Source: Acidimicrobiales bacterium
GTDB lineage: Bacteria > Actinomycetota > Acidimicrobiia > Acidimicrobiales > JAHWLA01
Reading direction: 5' to 3'
NCBI GenBank assembly: GCA_035536915.1
Contig: DATLNE010000003.1
Coordinates: 53,207-117,206, forward strand
Length of the DNA: 64,000 nt
In this document: in pieces, positions 42,608-51,337 of the stretch
How the letters are laid out: the number at the start of each line of letters is the position of its first letter
How positions within the stretch are numbered: the first letter of the stretch is position 1
Program-made: the position numbers and the translations under genes
The notes under the pieces: model-generated
The model's database searches: none
What the model saw: the letters and a program-made list of their open reading frames with translations, nothing else
Told to the model about the DNA's origin: nothing

Positions 42608-45386
42608 CCTGCATCCTTTGGAGTACGAGGCGGCGCCGTGACGCGAGATAAACAGGACAAGCGAGGACGCTCCACACCAGCAGGACCCCGCCCAATTTGC
42701 CCGGTGAGGTGAAGACGACTTTGAGGCCGTCGACGATCTGCTGCAGCGGGGTGCGACGGTCGCGGTAGCGGATGACCGGCTTGCCTTCGATTGTCGTATG
42801 TCCGCCGAGTTCGGGAAGCGTGGCGCCGATCGCCGCGAAACCTGGCGCTGCCCCGCCCCCTCCGCCGCCTCCACCGCTGCCGTCACCGCCAGAGCCGCCG
42901 CAGAAGGCACACGGCTTGACGCCGAGATGCGCTTCGGCTTGAGGGGCCGCGAGGTCGATGAGGATGGCAGAGTGCTGGTACGCGTCCTCTTGCACCGCGA
43001 GGCGAAGGGCGGGCACCTGGAGGTCGTAGTTCGAACGCTCGTTCAGCACGGCATCATCGAGTTGCTCCCACCGATCACGGATGACCGCCGCCTGGTAACC
43101 GCCGCGGGTCGGCGTGAACGCCTCGGCGTCGTAGTTCGGGAGGCTGGCACGGACGTGCGATTGCGGGAGGCTGTTCAGGAAGTGCACCACGGATTCCGGG
43201 ATGCACGGGCCGCACGCCTGCGCACCGTTCACCAGCAGTCGGCCGATGCTGCGCTCGTAGCGGCTCTTCGCGGTGCCGACCGCACCTTTGGCCGACGTTT
43301 CTGCCAACGACGTGACGTTCTCCAACACGATGTGCGCGCCGCCCGTACGCAGTTCGACGCTGCGGGCGCGGGCGCGGGCTGTGGTTACCACCCCGAGTAC
43401 GGGGTCGGTGCGCGACGTCACCTCCGACGAGGCCTCTGCCACCTTCAGGCCGAAGGGCAGGCCACCCGGCGCGGCGGCTTCACTGCCGGGCACGAAGAGC
43501 GCGCCGTTGCCGTGCGCAGTGCCCGTCGCCAACGGCCCTTCGGCCCGATCAGGATCACACACGACTGTCGCACCGTGGCCCTCGACGGCCTCGGCGCCAA
43601 GACCAGGTCCCGTCGAACACAGGAGTTGGCGGAACGGCCACACCTCGGTAGGGGTATCGCTCGGCGCACGTTCGGCGACCTTGGCCGCGCGCCCCATGTC
43701 GTTCTCCGTGGCGGCGTCGCGATCGCCCCCGTTGGCGGCCGCGCCGACGGTGAAGTTGGAAACTCCAACGGATGCCGACTCCCCGGGATCCCCCACAGCA
43801 CCGAAGACGAAGTCGCGCGAACTCGGGGAGACGTTCGACTTGATGCTGCTGCAACTCAAGCCGGCGTCGTCGGGAGGGCACGCCGGAGGCACCGTCGTCA
43901 TGGCTGTGTCGACGAGCTCGATGTTGACATAGTTGAGCGCGAGGTTCGAGTACCCGCCTACGAGGGTCACCCGCGCGCCGAAAGCACGGCCGAGGGCCTG
44001 GTAGTTCACTTCTGCACCGCGCGCGTCGGCTGGCGTGTCGCTGGTGTATGTGTCGGGGTCGGGTGGAGGCGACGGGGGGATGTACACCGGGATGTCGTCG
44101 CGGACGACGTCGTACGAATACCCCTTGGTCCCCGACTTCTTCAGGAACACATGGCGACGAACCGGGTCGCACGAGACCCGTCCCGAGACACTGTCTCGGG
44201 CGTACTCGGGGAAGCCGTACCCCTGCGGCGACGGGGTGGCGCGTGCTTCGCCGATGAGCAGGCCCATGTTCTGGTTCGATCCGTGGCTGGTCGTGTAGCC
44301 GTAGAAGCGACCGGTCTTGACGTCGACGCAGCCGCCCGAGAGGTTGCCCAGTTGGCCGATGAGGCCGACCATCGCCTGGTGCTTTCCGTCGAAGACGAAG
44401 GCACCCCTAGGGCCGAAGTCTCGGGTCATGAGGATGACCCGCTCGCTCACCGCGTCGAAGAGCCCCCATCCGAACTGGAAGCCCCCCGGAACTGCGAAGA
44501 AGCGGGCCTGCTCGCTCTGCGGCGGCAGGTGCCCGTCGACCAGGGAGATCGTGTAGACGCCCTGAAACGAAGCCGGGCGGTGCAAGTTCGACGTGTCGAG
44601 GCCGTTGCACGACACATACGCAGCAGTGCGGGACGCCCCGAAGGCATCGCCCGCGGCGATGCCGTCGCACGGTTGCGTGAGGTTGTAACGGCCGACGACG
44701 CCGACGCCCGTTCCCCTCACCACGGCCATGGGGTCGAGTTCGGCGATGACCGGCAACCGCCTTCGCTCGCCGCTTACCCCTGCGATCACGAACAAGCGGT
44801 TCTCCGGCGTGACTGCAAGGCTCACGACCTCGTGTCCGACGGGTGCGAACGACTTGATCGACCCGACGTGGGCCCGCTTTCGGGCATCCACGATCTCGAT
44901 CGACGGACCGTCTATCGAGGTGGCGGCCAGAAAGAGAAGCCGGTTCACTTCATCGACTTGGCCGACGAGGGGCGAACCCGTCGGTGCGATCGGAAGGGCC
45001 AGGTCGTCGCCCGGCAACGGTTGCAGCGTGTCAGCGTCCAGAAAACGGACCCCCGGGCTGCCGTCGAATGTCTGCTTGCCGTTGACCCGACGGCCGCGAA
45101 AGCCGTCGACGCCGAGGAGCGGATCGACGTCGTACACGATGCCCGCCGGAGCATCGACAAACAACGCGGACGACGGGCCGGCAGAGACTGTTGCCACGGT
45201 GACGACCCCTCCGGTGGCAGCAGGTGCTGATTGCCAGGACTGGCCGAAGACAACAAGGGCAAACAGCACGATGTACGTCATCACCCGACGCCGGGACGCG
45301 AGGAGGCCCCCCGAGAGCGAACGCTCCCGGGGGGCAGGCGGTAGGACTCTTTGCGCCGGACCAGAGCCCGGGTCGTCAACCGCCAT
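42594..45386 (-). CDS. 930-residue exported protein, unknown function
   Basis: A large surface protein with an N-terminal membrane helix or uncleaved signal (about 35-50), a propeller-like first half ('NRLLFLAATSIDGPSIEIVD', 'VSLAVTPENRLFVIAG', 'FQFGWGLFDAVSERVILMTR'), a middle part with 'LVGGYSNLALNYVNIELVDT', a Gly-rich linker (about 848-860) and a C-terminal membrane helix (about 893-915) with a basic tail. Thus both ends appear membrane-bound with about 840 residues outside. I recognise no domain with certainty. AGGAG lies 5 bases before the ATG at 45386. It sits between the small exported protein and the transporter genes, so it may be an extracellular part of the uptake system (inference). 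Confidence 0.75.
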   Translation of the reverse strand: MAVDDPGSGPAQRVLPPAPRERSLSGGLLASRRRVMTYIVLFALVVFGQSWQSAPAATGGVVTVATVSAGPSSALFVDAPAGIVYDVDPLLGVDGFRGRRVNGKQTFDGSPGVRFLDADTLQPLPGDDLALPIAPTGSPLVGQVDEVNRLLFLAATSIDGPSIEIVDARKRAHVGSIKSFAPVGHEVVSLAVTPENRLFVIAGVSGERRRLPVIAELDPMAVVRGTGVGVVGRYNLTQPCDGIAAGDAFGASRTAAYVSCNGLDTSNLHRPASFQGVYTISLVDGHLPPQSEQARFFAVPGGFQFGWGLFDAVSERVILMTRDFGPRGAFVFDGKHQAMVGLIGQLGNLSGGCVDVKTGRFYGYTTSHGSNQNMGLLIGEARATPSPQGYGFPEYARDSVSGRVSCDPVRRHVFLKKSGTKGYSYDVVRDDIPVYIPPSPPPDPDTYTSDTPADARGAEVNYQALGRAFGARVTLVGGYSNLALNYVNIELVDTAMTTVPPACPPDDAGLSCSSIKSNVSPSSRDFVFGAVGDPGESASVGVSNFTVGAAANGGDRDAATENDMGRAAKVAERAPSDTPTEVWPFRQLLCSTGPGLGAEAVEGHGATVVCDPDRAEGPLATGTAHGNGALFVPGSEAAAPGGLPFGLKVAEASSEVTSRTDPVLGVVTTARARARSVELRTGGAHIVLENVTSLAETSAKGAVGTAKSRYERSIGRLLVNGAQACGPCIPESVVHFLNSLPQSHVRASLPNYDAEAFTPTRGGYQAAVIRDRWEQLDDAVLNERSNYDLQVPALRLAVQEDAYQHSAILIDLAAPQAEAHLGVKPCAFCGGSGGDGSGGGGGGGGAAPGFAAIGATLPELGGHTTIEGKPVIRYRDRRTPLQQIVDGLKVVFTSPGKLGGVLLVWSVLACPVYLASRRRLVLQRMQDVVA

Positions 45387-45405
45387 GTTTCTCCTCAGTC
45401 AGTGG

Positions 45406-45993
45406 TTACGGCGCGGTGCTAAAGGAACCCACGAACAGGGCGCCGGTGATGTGCGTCCCATTTGTGGTCGTGGGGATGAACTCGGCCTCGACGACTGCTG
45501 TCACACGGGCGGTGCAGGATCCCGTGGGGCCGGTGATTGTCACCCGCAGCCCGAGCACCACACCCACGTGCGTGCCAACGCGGACGAATGTGTTCTCGCC
45601 AACGTTGCCGACTGTGGGAAGTGTGGCGACGACCAGCGTCGGCGCAGCGAGGGCGACTGTGATGCTGACGGGCCCCGTGGTGCCGCTGCCGTTCAGGGCG
45701 GTGATAGGACCACTGCCATAGGCGTTGGTGTCGGTGGCTGTCGCGCTGGCGGTCACATTGATCGTGCCGGCGTACACACAGACGCCCACCTCGATGGTGC
45801 CTAGGATGGCGGTCGACGAGAACGACACGTTGCTTGTGGTCGTGACCAGAGGCGCCAAGGGCACGCCGGGGCTGCTGTTGACGGTGCCTGTGACAGCGCC
45901 GCTGCCGGCAGCGTCGGCGGGCGACATGCCGCTCAACATCATGACGGCGGCCGCCACCGGTACTGCGAGCAGACGAAGCTTACGAATCTTCAC
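45406..45993 (-). CDS. Small exported beta-rich protein, unknown function
   Basis: 195 residues. The N-terminus (basic KIRKLR, then LLAVPVAAAVMMLSGMSP, cleavage near 'ADA-AGSG') is a signal peptide. The mature part is rich in Thr, Val, Gly and Ser with alternating hydrophobic residues, suggesting a beta-sandwich. Two Cys (in 'GVCVYAG' and 'GSCTARV') may pair. No family recognised. GTG at 45993 is chosen because GGAG lies 6 bases upstream and the signal peptide follows at once; upstream codons are not protein-like. It is the first gene of the transporter operon, 19 bases before the 930-residue gene. Confidence 0.75.
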   Translation of the reverse strand: MKIRKLRLLAVPVAAAVMMLSGMSPADAAGSGAVTGTVNSSPGVPLAPLVTTTSNVSFSSTAILGTIEVGVCVYAGTINVTASATATDTNAYGSGPITALNGSGTTGPVSITVALAAPTLVVATLPTVGNVGENTFVRVGTHVGVVLGLRVTITGPTGSCTARVTAVVEAEFIPTTTNGTHITGALFVGSFSTAP

Positions 45994-46391
45994 TGATTTC
46001 TCCTTGGTCGCAACGACCCCCGCGAGGGGGTCGGAAACGTCGACGTCGGACGACGACGACGGATGCATCGACAAGGGACTGCGCGATGCAGCGGAGTGTT
46101 GCGACGAAAGATTGCGATTACCCCCGGGTCACCTACGACGTCCTGTTCAGACGTTGCAGCCGGCCCCCCTGTTGTGTTGCTCACTGCACCACACCGGAGA
46201 GCTCGAACATCGGCAACTCCCCCCGTAGCCGGAAAACGCTGGTAGGCGCCTCCGGAAGTAATTACGTCGGAGAGCGAGATTCGTGTCGGTTTTTTCTTGC
46301 TTTTTTTCAATGGTGCGCCATCGGCGTGCGTCGCGCCAGTGGTACGGCCCTCATCTCGAGCCGTACCACTGGTCTTCGACGTCGTGAAGGG
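45994..46391 (-). other. 398-base gap with a likely operon leader
   Basis: No gene of normal coding character is seen. This region must carry the promoter and leader of the transporter operon. Features are two T-runs on the + strand at 46284-46289 and 46297-46303 (A-runs on the operon strand), an AT-rich patch in this GC-rich sequence, and a possible 9-codon leader peptide on the minus strand beginning ATGTTCGAGCTC with GGGGGGAG six bases upstream. The stem-loop at 46336-46372 belongs to the upstream lipase gene. Confidence 0.4.
46336..46372 (-). terminator. Stem-loop after the lipase gene
   Basis: CCAGTGGTACGGC (46336-46348) pairs perfectly with GCCGTACCACTGG (46360-46372), with an 11-base loop. 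It lies 19 bases beyond the lipase stop on the minus strand. No T-tract follows in that direction. Confidence 0.65.
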
Positions 46392-48137
46392 TTACGCCTC
46401 TGCCACGGTGTAGAACCAGATGTCCCACGCCGATTGCGCAGTACCGGTCCAGTTGGTGCGGCCCGAAGCCATGGAGCCGACGTTGCCGGTGGCGTAGTAC
46501 ATGCCACCCGAGTCACGCGACGACCAACCGCCGTCGTCGTCGAAGTACTCGGCGTCGAAGCGCCACGTGGCGCTTTTCAGCATGCGGCCCCGCCACACCA
46601 CCTCGGATTCCACCACGCCGTTTGTCTTGGCGTCTGTACCGATGTTGGCGTAGGTGTTGCCGGAGCGGGAATAGTGCGAACCGTCCTCCGGCGAGCCCCG
46701 GTAGAACGTCCCCGCGTAGCCGTCGCGACCCGCATGCAGGGTGAACTGCGCTTCGGCGTTGCAGCAGGGCTCCAGCGTGCTCTGGATGAGCGCCTTGTCG
46801 AAGCCGAAGGTCACCATCCTCGTCTCGCCCACCCGGCTGGTGGCGCCGTTGAGCGACAGGCGGAAGGTGTTGGTGCCACCCTTGGAGTCGGCTGCCGTCT
46901 TCGTGTAGTAGTCCATGCCGTCGAGGTCGTCGCTCAGCATGAGGTCGGTGAAGTAGACGGTGCTGACGTACTCACGGGCGCCGAACGGATCGGACTCCCA
47001 CACCTCGAGCTTGATGTCCATGCGGGGGCTGGTGCCGGGCAGGTTGACGCTCACCGACGACGGCCCGCTGTTGCCCCAGTTCTGTGAGAACGGCGCATCC
47101 CGGTCGTAGTTGATGGTGTTGAGGAACGTGTAGCCGTCGTTGTTGCCGTTGGTGTCGGCGTACACGTCGAAGCGGAACTCGTCGGTGGTGCCGCCGTCGT
47201 GGTCCTGCACGATGTTGGCCAGTTCGAGCTTCACGCTGGCCGATCCGGCCAGGTTGGCCTGGCCGATGCCGGTCTGGCTCGACGTGTAGCCCAGGTGGCC
47301 GATGACGAGGTCGAGGGGCTGGTCGGCGGTGACGAGCTCGCCGTGGTGGAAGTCCACCAGTGTCTGGTCGGAGCCGGTGAGGAACGGCGACTCGGCGGGG
47401 ACGACCCCGTCGAAGCCGTTCTGCACGCCGTCGCCGTTGTAGTCGTACTGCAGCCACTGGAGGTACCAGGGGTCGCCGCCGATGGTCTTGTAGTACTCAC
47501 CCGCCTTCTCGGCATAGCCCATGCGGGTGAGGAACTTGGAGTTGGGGGCCATGTCGCCGCCGGTGGCGTTCCAGTTGCCGAAGCCGCCGAGCGTGCCGGG
47601 GACCCAGCCCTCCCAGGTGCCGTGGTTGGGGGTGCCCAACATGATGAGGTCGTCGACCCGCGACGCCCAGTCGGTGCGCACGTCGGCCACGCCGTCGCCG
47701 TACCAACCGGAGGTGGTGGACCAGTAGTCGACGTCGGCACCGGGTTGCTCGATGAGGAACCGGGAGACGAGGCCGCCCATGGAGTGGGCCACGATGTCGA
47801 TGTTCTGCGTGGCGGCGTAGCCGTTGGCGGCGAGTGCCGCTTGGATCTTCTCTTCCACGACCTTGCCAGCGACGTAGGAGATGTGCTGGCCCGCAGCGGT
47901 CGGCGCGTAGCCGAGGGCCTGGGTGCCGGGGGTGGCGCTGTCGAAGTCGAGGACCGTCAATCCCTGGGCCTGGAGCTTGGGGATCATCTCGTTGAAGGTC
48001 GATGCTGCCCCGTGCCAGCCGGGGATGAGGACGATCGGGTAATTCGCCGTATGGGCTGCGGCAGGAGGCGGCGTCGGTACAACGGCTACGAGACAAGCGG
48101 CCAACAAGGCTGCGATGAGCAGGACGACTTTTCGCAT
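46392..48137 (-). CDS. Secreted alpha/beta-hydrolase lipase
   Basis: 581 residues. A signal peptide ends near 'PAAAHT'. The alpha/beta-hydrolase domain has the oxyanion segment 'YPIVLIPGWHGAASTF' and nucleophile elbow 'IVAHSMGGLVSRF' (Ser119), as in triacylglycerol lipases and PGAP1-like enzymes, then 'IMLGTPNHGTWEGW'. The C-terminal 280 residues form one or two beta-rich modules ('DEFRFDVYADTNGNNDGYTF', 'SARWRF'-like strands and aromatic motifs) of unknown role, perhaps substrate or surface binding. ATG at 48137 is chosen for its signal peptide and the GGGGGGAA ribosome binding site. Single transcription unit with its own stem-loop. Confidence 0.85.
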   Translation of the reverse strand: MRKVVLLIAALLAACLVAVVPTPPPAAAHTANYPIVLIPGWHGAASTFNEMIPKLQAQGLTVLDFDSATPGTQALGYAPTAAGQHISYVAGKVVEEKIQAALAANGYAATQNIDIVAHSMGGLVSRFLIEQPGADVDYWSTTSGWYGDGVADVRTDWASRVDDLIMLGTPNHGTWEGWVPGTLGGFGNWNATGGDMAPNSKFLTRMGYAEKAGEYYKTIGGDPWYLQWLQYDYNGDGVQNGFDGVVPAESPFLTGSDQTLVDFHHGELVTADQPLDLVIGHLGYTSSQTGIGQANLAGSASVKLELANIVQDHDGGTTDEFRFDVYADTNGNNDGYTFLNTINYDRDAPFSQNWGNSGPSSVSVNLPGTSPRMDIKLEVWESDPFGAREYVSTVYFTDLMLSDDLDGMDYYTKTAADSKGGTNTFRLSLNGATSRVGETRMVTFGFDKALIQSTLEPCCNAEAQFTLHAGRDGYAGTFYRGSPEDGSHYSRSGNTYANIGTDAKTNGVVESEVVWRGRMLKSATWRFDAEYFDDDGGWSSRDSGGMYYATGNVGSMASGRTNWTGTAQSAWDIWFYTVAEA

Positions 48138-48215
48138 GGTTCCCCCCAAGCGGTAGTCAGGATGAAGGTCGGGACCCTAGACCTATTCGTCCCGTTGATG
48201 CCGCGTCGTCCGAAA

Positions 48216-49514
48216 TCAGGCGATGCCGAGTGCCTCGGCAATGGCGGTGCGGCGCACCTTGCCGGTGCTCGTCACGGGCAACGAATCCACCACGTACACG
48301 TCCTTGGGGCACTTGTAGCCCGCCAGGTGGGCGCGGGCATGGGCCATGACCTCGTGGAGGCGCACGTCGCCCACCACGGCGGCACACACCCGGTGGCCCC
48401 ACTGCTCGTCTTCCACACCGAACACCGCCACCTGTTCGACGCCGGGCAGCGTGGCGATGGCGGCCTCCACCTCGGCCGGGTAGACGTTCACCCCGCCGGT
48501 GATCACCAGGTCGTCGCGGCGGCCGTCGAAGAACAGGTAGCCGTCGTCGTCGAGCCTGCCGAGGTCGCCCACGGTGAAGGCGTCGCCCCGCCACGCCGCC
48601 GCCGTGCGTTCCGGGTCTCGCCAGTACTCGAAGCGCGCGTAAGGCGGCGCATGGCACCAGATCACGCCGTCGTCGTCCACTTCCAACCGCCGGCGCGGGC
48701 GGGCCCGCCCCACGGTGCCGGGGCGCTCCTCCCATTCCGCCGACGAGCAGTAGGTGAACTGGCCCTCGGTGGCGCCATAGAACTCCCAGACGGTGCCGAC
48801 CGGGAACATGTCGATGGCCCGGCGCTTCAGCGGCGCCGGGCAGGGGGCGCCCGCGTGCGCCAGCAGGCGCAGCGTCGGCGCGCTGACGTCCCGGCCCAGC
48901 CGGTGCAGGTGGACGGGCACCATGAACGTGGTCGTCACGCCCTCGTCGGCCAGCGCTCGGCGGGCCTGGTCGGCGTCGAAGCGCTCGAGCAGCACGACCG
49001 AGCCGCCCCGCAGCAACGCCGAGGTGGCGAAGCGAACCGACGCCGAGTGGTGCAACGGCGAGCACACCAGGTGCACGTCGTCGGCGCTGAAGCCCCACAC
49101 GTCGGCCTCGTCACGGAACATGGCGGCGGCATCGTCCTCGTCGAGCACGCCCGCCCACACGCCCTTGGGGCGGCCCGACGTGCCCGACGTGTAGTGCATG
49201 GGCCTCGTCAACGGCACGTCGGCCAAGGGGACCGGTGCGGCCTCGTAGAGGGCGGCCAGTGCACCCTCGTCGTCGACCACCAACGACGGCTCGGCGTCGT
49301 CGACCACCAGTTGCCGCTCGGTAGGCAACAGGGCCGAGTTGAGCAGCACCGGCACCACCCCGATGCGCAGGGCACCGAGGATGGCGTTGAGGTAACGCGG
49401 CGAGGCGTTGAGGGCGAAGGCGACGCGGTCGCCGGCAACCAGGCCTGCCGCCGTCAGTCCTCCGGCGGCACGGGCTTGGTCGGCTTCCGCCTCAGCAGCC
49501 TCGATCCTCCACAT
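48216..49514 (-). CDS. AMP-dependent acyl-CoA/acid ligase, short form
   Basis: 432 residues of the ANL superfamily: P-loop 'MHYTSGTSGRPKGVW', 'FYGATEGQFTY', 'FTVGDLGRLDDDGYLFFDGR', 'ITGGVNVYPAEVE' and the catalytic Lys in 'VTSTGKVRRTAI'. It lacks roughly 60-80 residues at the N-terminus compared with typical members, though the ATP-binding core is complete. Start ATG at 49514 gives a 61-base overlap with the upstream membrane-protein gene. Substrate not determined. Residue patterns resemble the partial ligase at 1-957 (for example 'HAGAPCPAPLK' versus 'HAAAPCPAPVK'). Confidence 0.85.
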   Translation of the reverse strand: MWRIEAAEAEADQARAAGGLTAAGLVAGDRVAFALNASPRYLNAILGALRIGVVPVLLNSALLPTERQLVVDDAEPSLVVDDEGALAALYEAAPVPLADVPLTRPMHYTSGTSGRPKGVWAGVLDEDDAAAMFRDEADVWGFSADDVHLVCSPLHHSASVRFATSALLRGGSVVLLERFDADQARRALADEGVTTTFMVPVHLHRLGRDVSAPTLRLLAHAGAPCPAPLKRRAIDMFPVGTVWEFYGATEGQFTYCSSAEWEERPGTVGRARPRRRLEVDDDGVIWCHAPPYARFEYWRDPERTAAAWRGDAFTVGDLGRLDDDGYLFFDGRRDDLVITGGVNVYPAEVEAAIATLPGVEQVAVFGVEDEQWGHRVCAAVVGDVRLHEVMAHARAHLAGYKCPKDVYVVDSLPVTSTGKVRRTAIAEALGIA

Positions 49515-49891
49515 CGCTCAATTCTGCCGCTCGTGTACAGGGCCACGACCACTCCGTACAAGAACCACTCCGACAGCGGCACGAAACCGTAGGAGGTCCC
49601 GCACAAGGCGTCGATCCGGCAGTCATACGTTGTTGTCTCCAGGGTTGCGTACACCGCGGCCGGCACCGACCCGACGATGCTCACGACCCGGGCGACCACG
49701 AGGTGGCGACGAGGGCGGAGCAAGACGTAACCCGACAGCGCCAACCCGGGCCCCACGGCCAGGGCCAGGGCCAGGGCCAGCGCAGAGCCCCCCTGGTCCG
49801 TGAATGTGAAGTAGCGCTCCACGATCCACGCCACGAACAGCGGCCAGGCCACAACGATCGCCTTGAAGGCGCTCGGCGTGCGCGGCGTCAA
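49454..49891 (-). CDS. Small membrane protein, unknown function
   Basis: 145 residues with about four membrane helices ('AIVVAWPLFVAWIVERYF', 'ALALALALAVGPGLALSGYV', 'VSIVGSVPAAVYATL', 'FLYGVVVALYTSG') and a basic C-terminal tail. Two Cys flank the external loop 'TYDCRIDALCGTSYG'. No family recognised. The start is TTG at 49891, whose TTGA overlaps the TGA of the baeRF gene; upstream of it the frame is antisense-like. Its 3' end overlaps the start of the ligase gene by 61 bases, so one of the two boundaries may be slightly off. Confidence 0.6.
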   Translation of the reverse strand: MTPRTPSAFKAIVVAWPLFVAWIVERYFTFTDQGGSALALALALAVGPGLALSGYVLLRPRRHLVVARVVSIVGSVPAAVYATLETTTYDCRIDALCGTSYGFVPLSEWFLYGVVVALYTSGRIERCGGSRLLRRKPTKPVPPED

Positions 49892-51012
49892 GACCAGCGG
49901 AGGACGGCGCCGATGCCGTCGGCGGGGCCTGCGCCGTGCGGCACCACCCTGATGCCGGCACTGGTTCCGAGCGCAGCCCGCACGAGCACGTCGTGCAGCC
50001 GCGCCTCCTGCACGTGCTCGGCGCCCAGGCCGCGCACGTCGTCGGCCGACAAGCCGAGCATGGTGGGGCCGTCGCCGAACCAGGCGGTGCGGTCGGACTC
50101 CAGGTCGTCGTTGATCAACAGGACCTCGACCTGGCCCTGGCGCAGCGCCTCGATGGTGCGCGCCGGCCCGTCGCACGCCCGGTCGCCTTGGCCCAGCTCC
50201 TCGCGGAACTTCTCCACGATGGCCACCGTGTCGCTCGCCACTGCGGTGGCCACCGCACGAGCCACCCCGACCGAGAACTCCTCGTCGGACCCATCTGCGC
50301 CGCGCCCGCCGTCGACCTCCACGAGCATGTCGAGCACCTCGCGCGGCAGCGCCTCACGCAGCACCGTGAGCGCTCGTGTGTCGCCCGCCGCCACCACCAG
50401 CCGGGCGCCGATGCGCTCGACCAGCTTGGTGACCTCGGCCGCGGCGGCCTCGGCGTTCTCCTCCCAGGTGTTCTCGGCCCGCTCGTGGTAACGGCGCTGC
50501 GACCAGCCGCCGGCTTGCACCTTGTGCACGGCGTCCTTGTTGCCCGTCCCGGCCTCCCGATAGAGGTCGGGCAACTCTCGCCGGAAGCCGATGATGTCGG
50601 CGCCGCTGCGGTCGGCCAGCACGGCCACGTGCGGCGGCGACATCTGCCGCCACTCCAACAGCGGCACCAGCGAGGGCAGGGCCGCCCAGCGCCCGTTGTC
50701 GTGCTTGAGCACCTCGGGATGGTGCTCAACATGGAGCACGCCCTGCTCGGTGCCCACCACGGCCAGCGACTGGCCCTCGCGGTGCGCGTCGGGCACCAGC
50801 CCGTCAATCTGTTCGAGCAGGCTCTCGGGCGCACCTTGGCCAGCCAGCTCGTCGCGCACTTGGCGCCAACGTCGCTCGTTGCGCTGGGCGGCGTTGTCGA
50901 TCCCGGCCTCGGTCGTCAGGTACACCGTGGCGTACGGCCCCGGGTCCTGCACAACTTCAACGAGATCGGGGGCGCTGACGGCAACGTGCGGGGTAGTTCC
51001 GGCACTCTCCAT
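49888..51012 (-). CDS. baeRF family 2 (Rv2629-like) protein
   Basis: 374 residues of the bacterial archaeo-eukaryotic release factor-like families, resembling M. tuberculosis Rv2629. Signature segments are 'YLTTEAGIDNAAQRNERRWR', 'QAGGWSQRRYHERAENTWEE' and 'LINDDLESDRTAWFGDGPTM', with the eRF1-like central fold around 'RLVVAAGDTRALTVLREALP'. These proteins are predicted to act on ribosomes or stalled peptides; Rv2629 is linked to dormancy. ATG at 51012 is preferred (AAGGA upstream); a start at 51045 is possible. Divergent from the ergothioneine operon. Confidence 0.82.
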   Translation of the reverse strand: MESAGTTPHVAVSAPDLVEVVQDPGPYATVYLTTEAGIDNAAQRNERRWRQVRDELAGQGAPESLLEQIDGLVPDAHREGQSLAVVGTEQGVLHVEHHPEVLKHDNGRWAALPSLVPLLEWRQMSPPHVAVLADRSGADIIGFRRELPDLYREAGTGNKDAVHKVQAGGWSQRRYHERAENTWEENAEAAAAEVTKLVERIGARLVVAAGDTRALTVLREALPREVLDMLVEVDGGRGADGSDEEFSVGVARAVATAVASDTVAIVEKFREELGQGDRACDGPARTIEALRQGQVEVLLINDDLESDRTAWFGDGPTMLGLSADDVRGLGAEHVQEARLHDVLVRAALGTSAGIRVVPHGAGPADGIGAVLRWS

Positions 51013-51337
51013 GTCCCGGTCCTTCCCATATGCCGGACTGCACAAAAACCGCGTTTAGGAGCCGAGCCGATAGGCGAGGCGACCAGTGAGCACAGCGCCT
51101 GTCTCGGCGGCCGCAGGCCGTCGAGAACGACCTACGGCGTGCGGCGGGTGACCTATCCGCGCAACTCCTTAGCCCCGCAGCATGCCGTTGGCCGGCACGT
51201 GCTCGACCGAAAGCGTCTTGGAGCCCGCCTCTGCTTAGCCGGGGCGCAGCTGCGCCGGCCCAGGGCGTCGGCAGCGATGGCATCCATGGGCCAGCGACGT
51301 TGCCCCAGAGCCCAGGCAGGCAAACTACGGTCGAAGC
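51013..51337. promoter_or_regulatory. 325-base divergent promoter region
   Basis: This gap lies between the baeRF gene (minus) and egtA (plus) and holds no convincing gene or tRNA. It must carry both promoters. A T-rich patch at 51047-51056 (the AAAAACCGCG region on the plus strand) is close to the baeRF start. A -10-like TACGGT is placed before egtA. Confidence 0.4.
51326..51331 (+). promoter_or_regulatory. Candidate -10 box of the egt operon
   Basis: TACGGT is six bases before the GTG of egtA, which has no ribosome binding site. The spacing fits a leaderless actinobacterial transcript. No clear -35 is seen. Confidence 0.25.

Noticed and set aside
42798..45230. 810-codon open frame on the plus strand
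   Set aside because: Antisense of the 930-residue gene; Arg/Val/Asp-rich without motifs.
46075..46275. Possible cyclic di-GMP (GEMM) or cyclic di-AMP (ydaO) riboswitch on the minus strand
   Set aside because: A GGNTACGGG...GTTGCCGA-like stretch recalls the end of GEMM, but the GCAAA/GGCAAACC core is missing and the helices do not form by eye.
45990..46310. Lys-rich frame on the minus strand in the operon leader
   Set aside because: Its start lies in the A-runs; low-complexity beginning and no motif; the GTG at 45993 in another frame has a ribosome binding site and signal peptide.
51046..51337. tRNA or small RNA gene in the long gap before egtA
   Set aside because: No cloverleaf with GGTTC-type T-arm and paired acceptor ends could be found on either strand.
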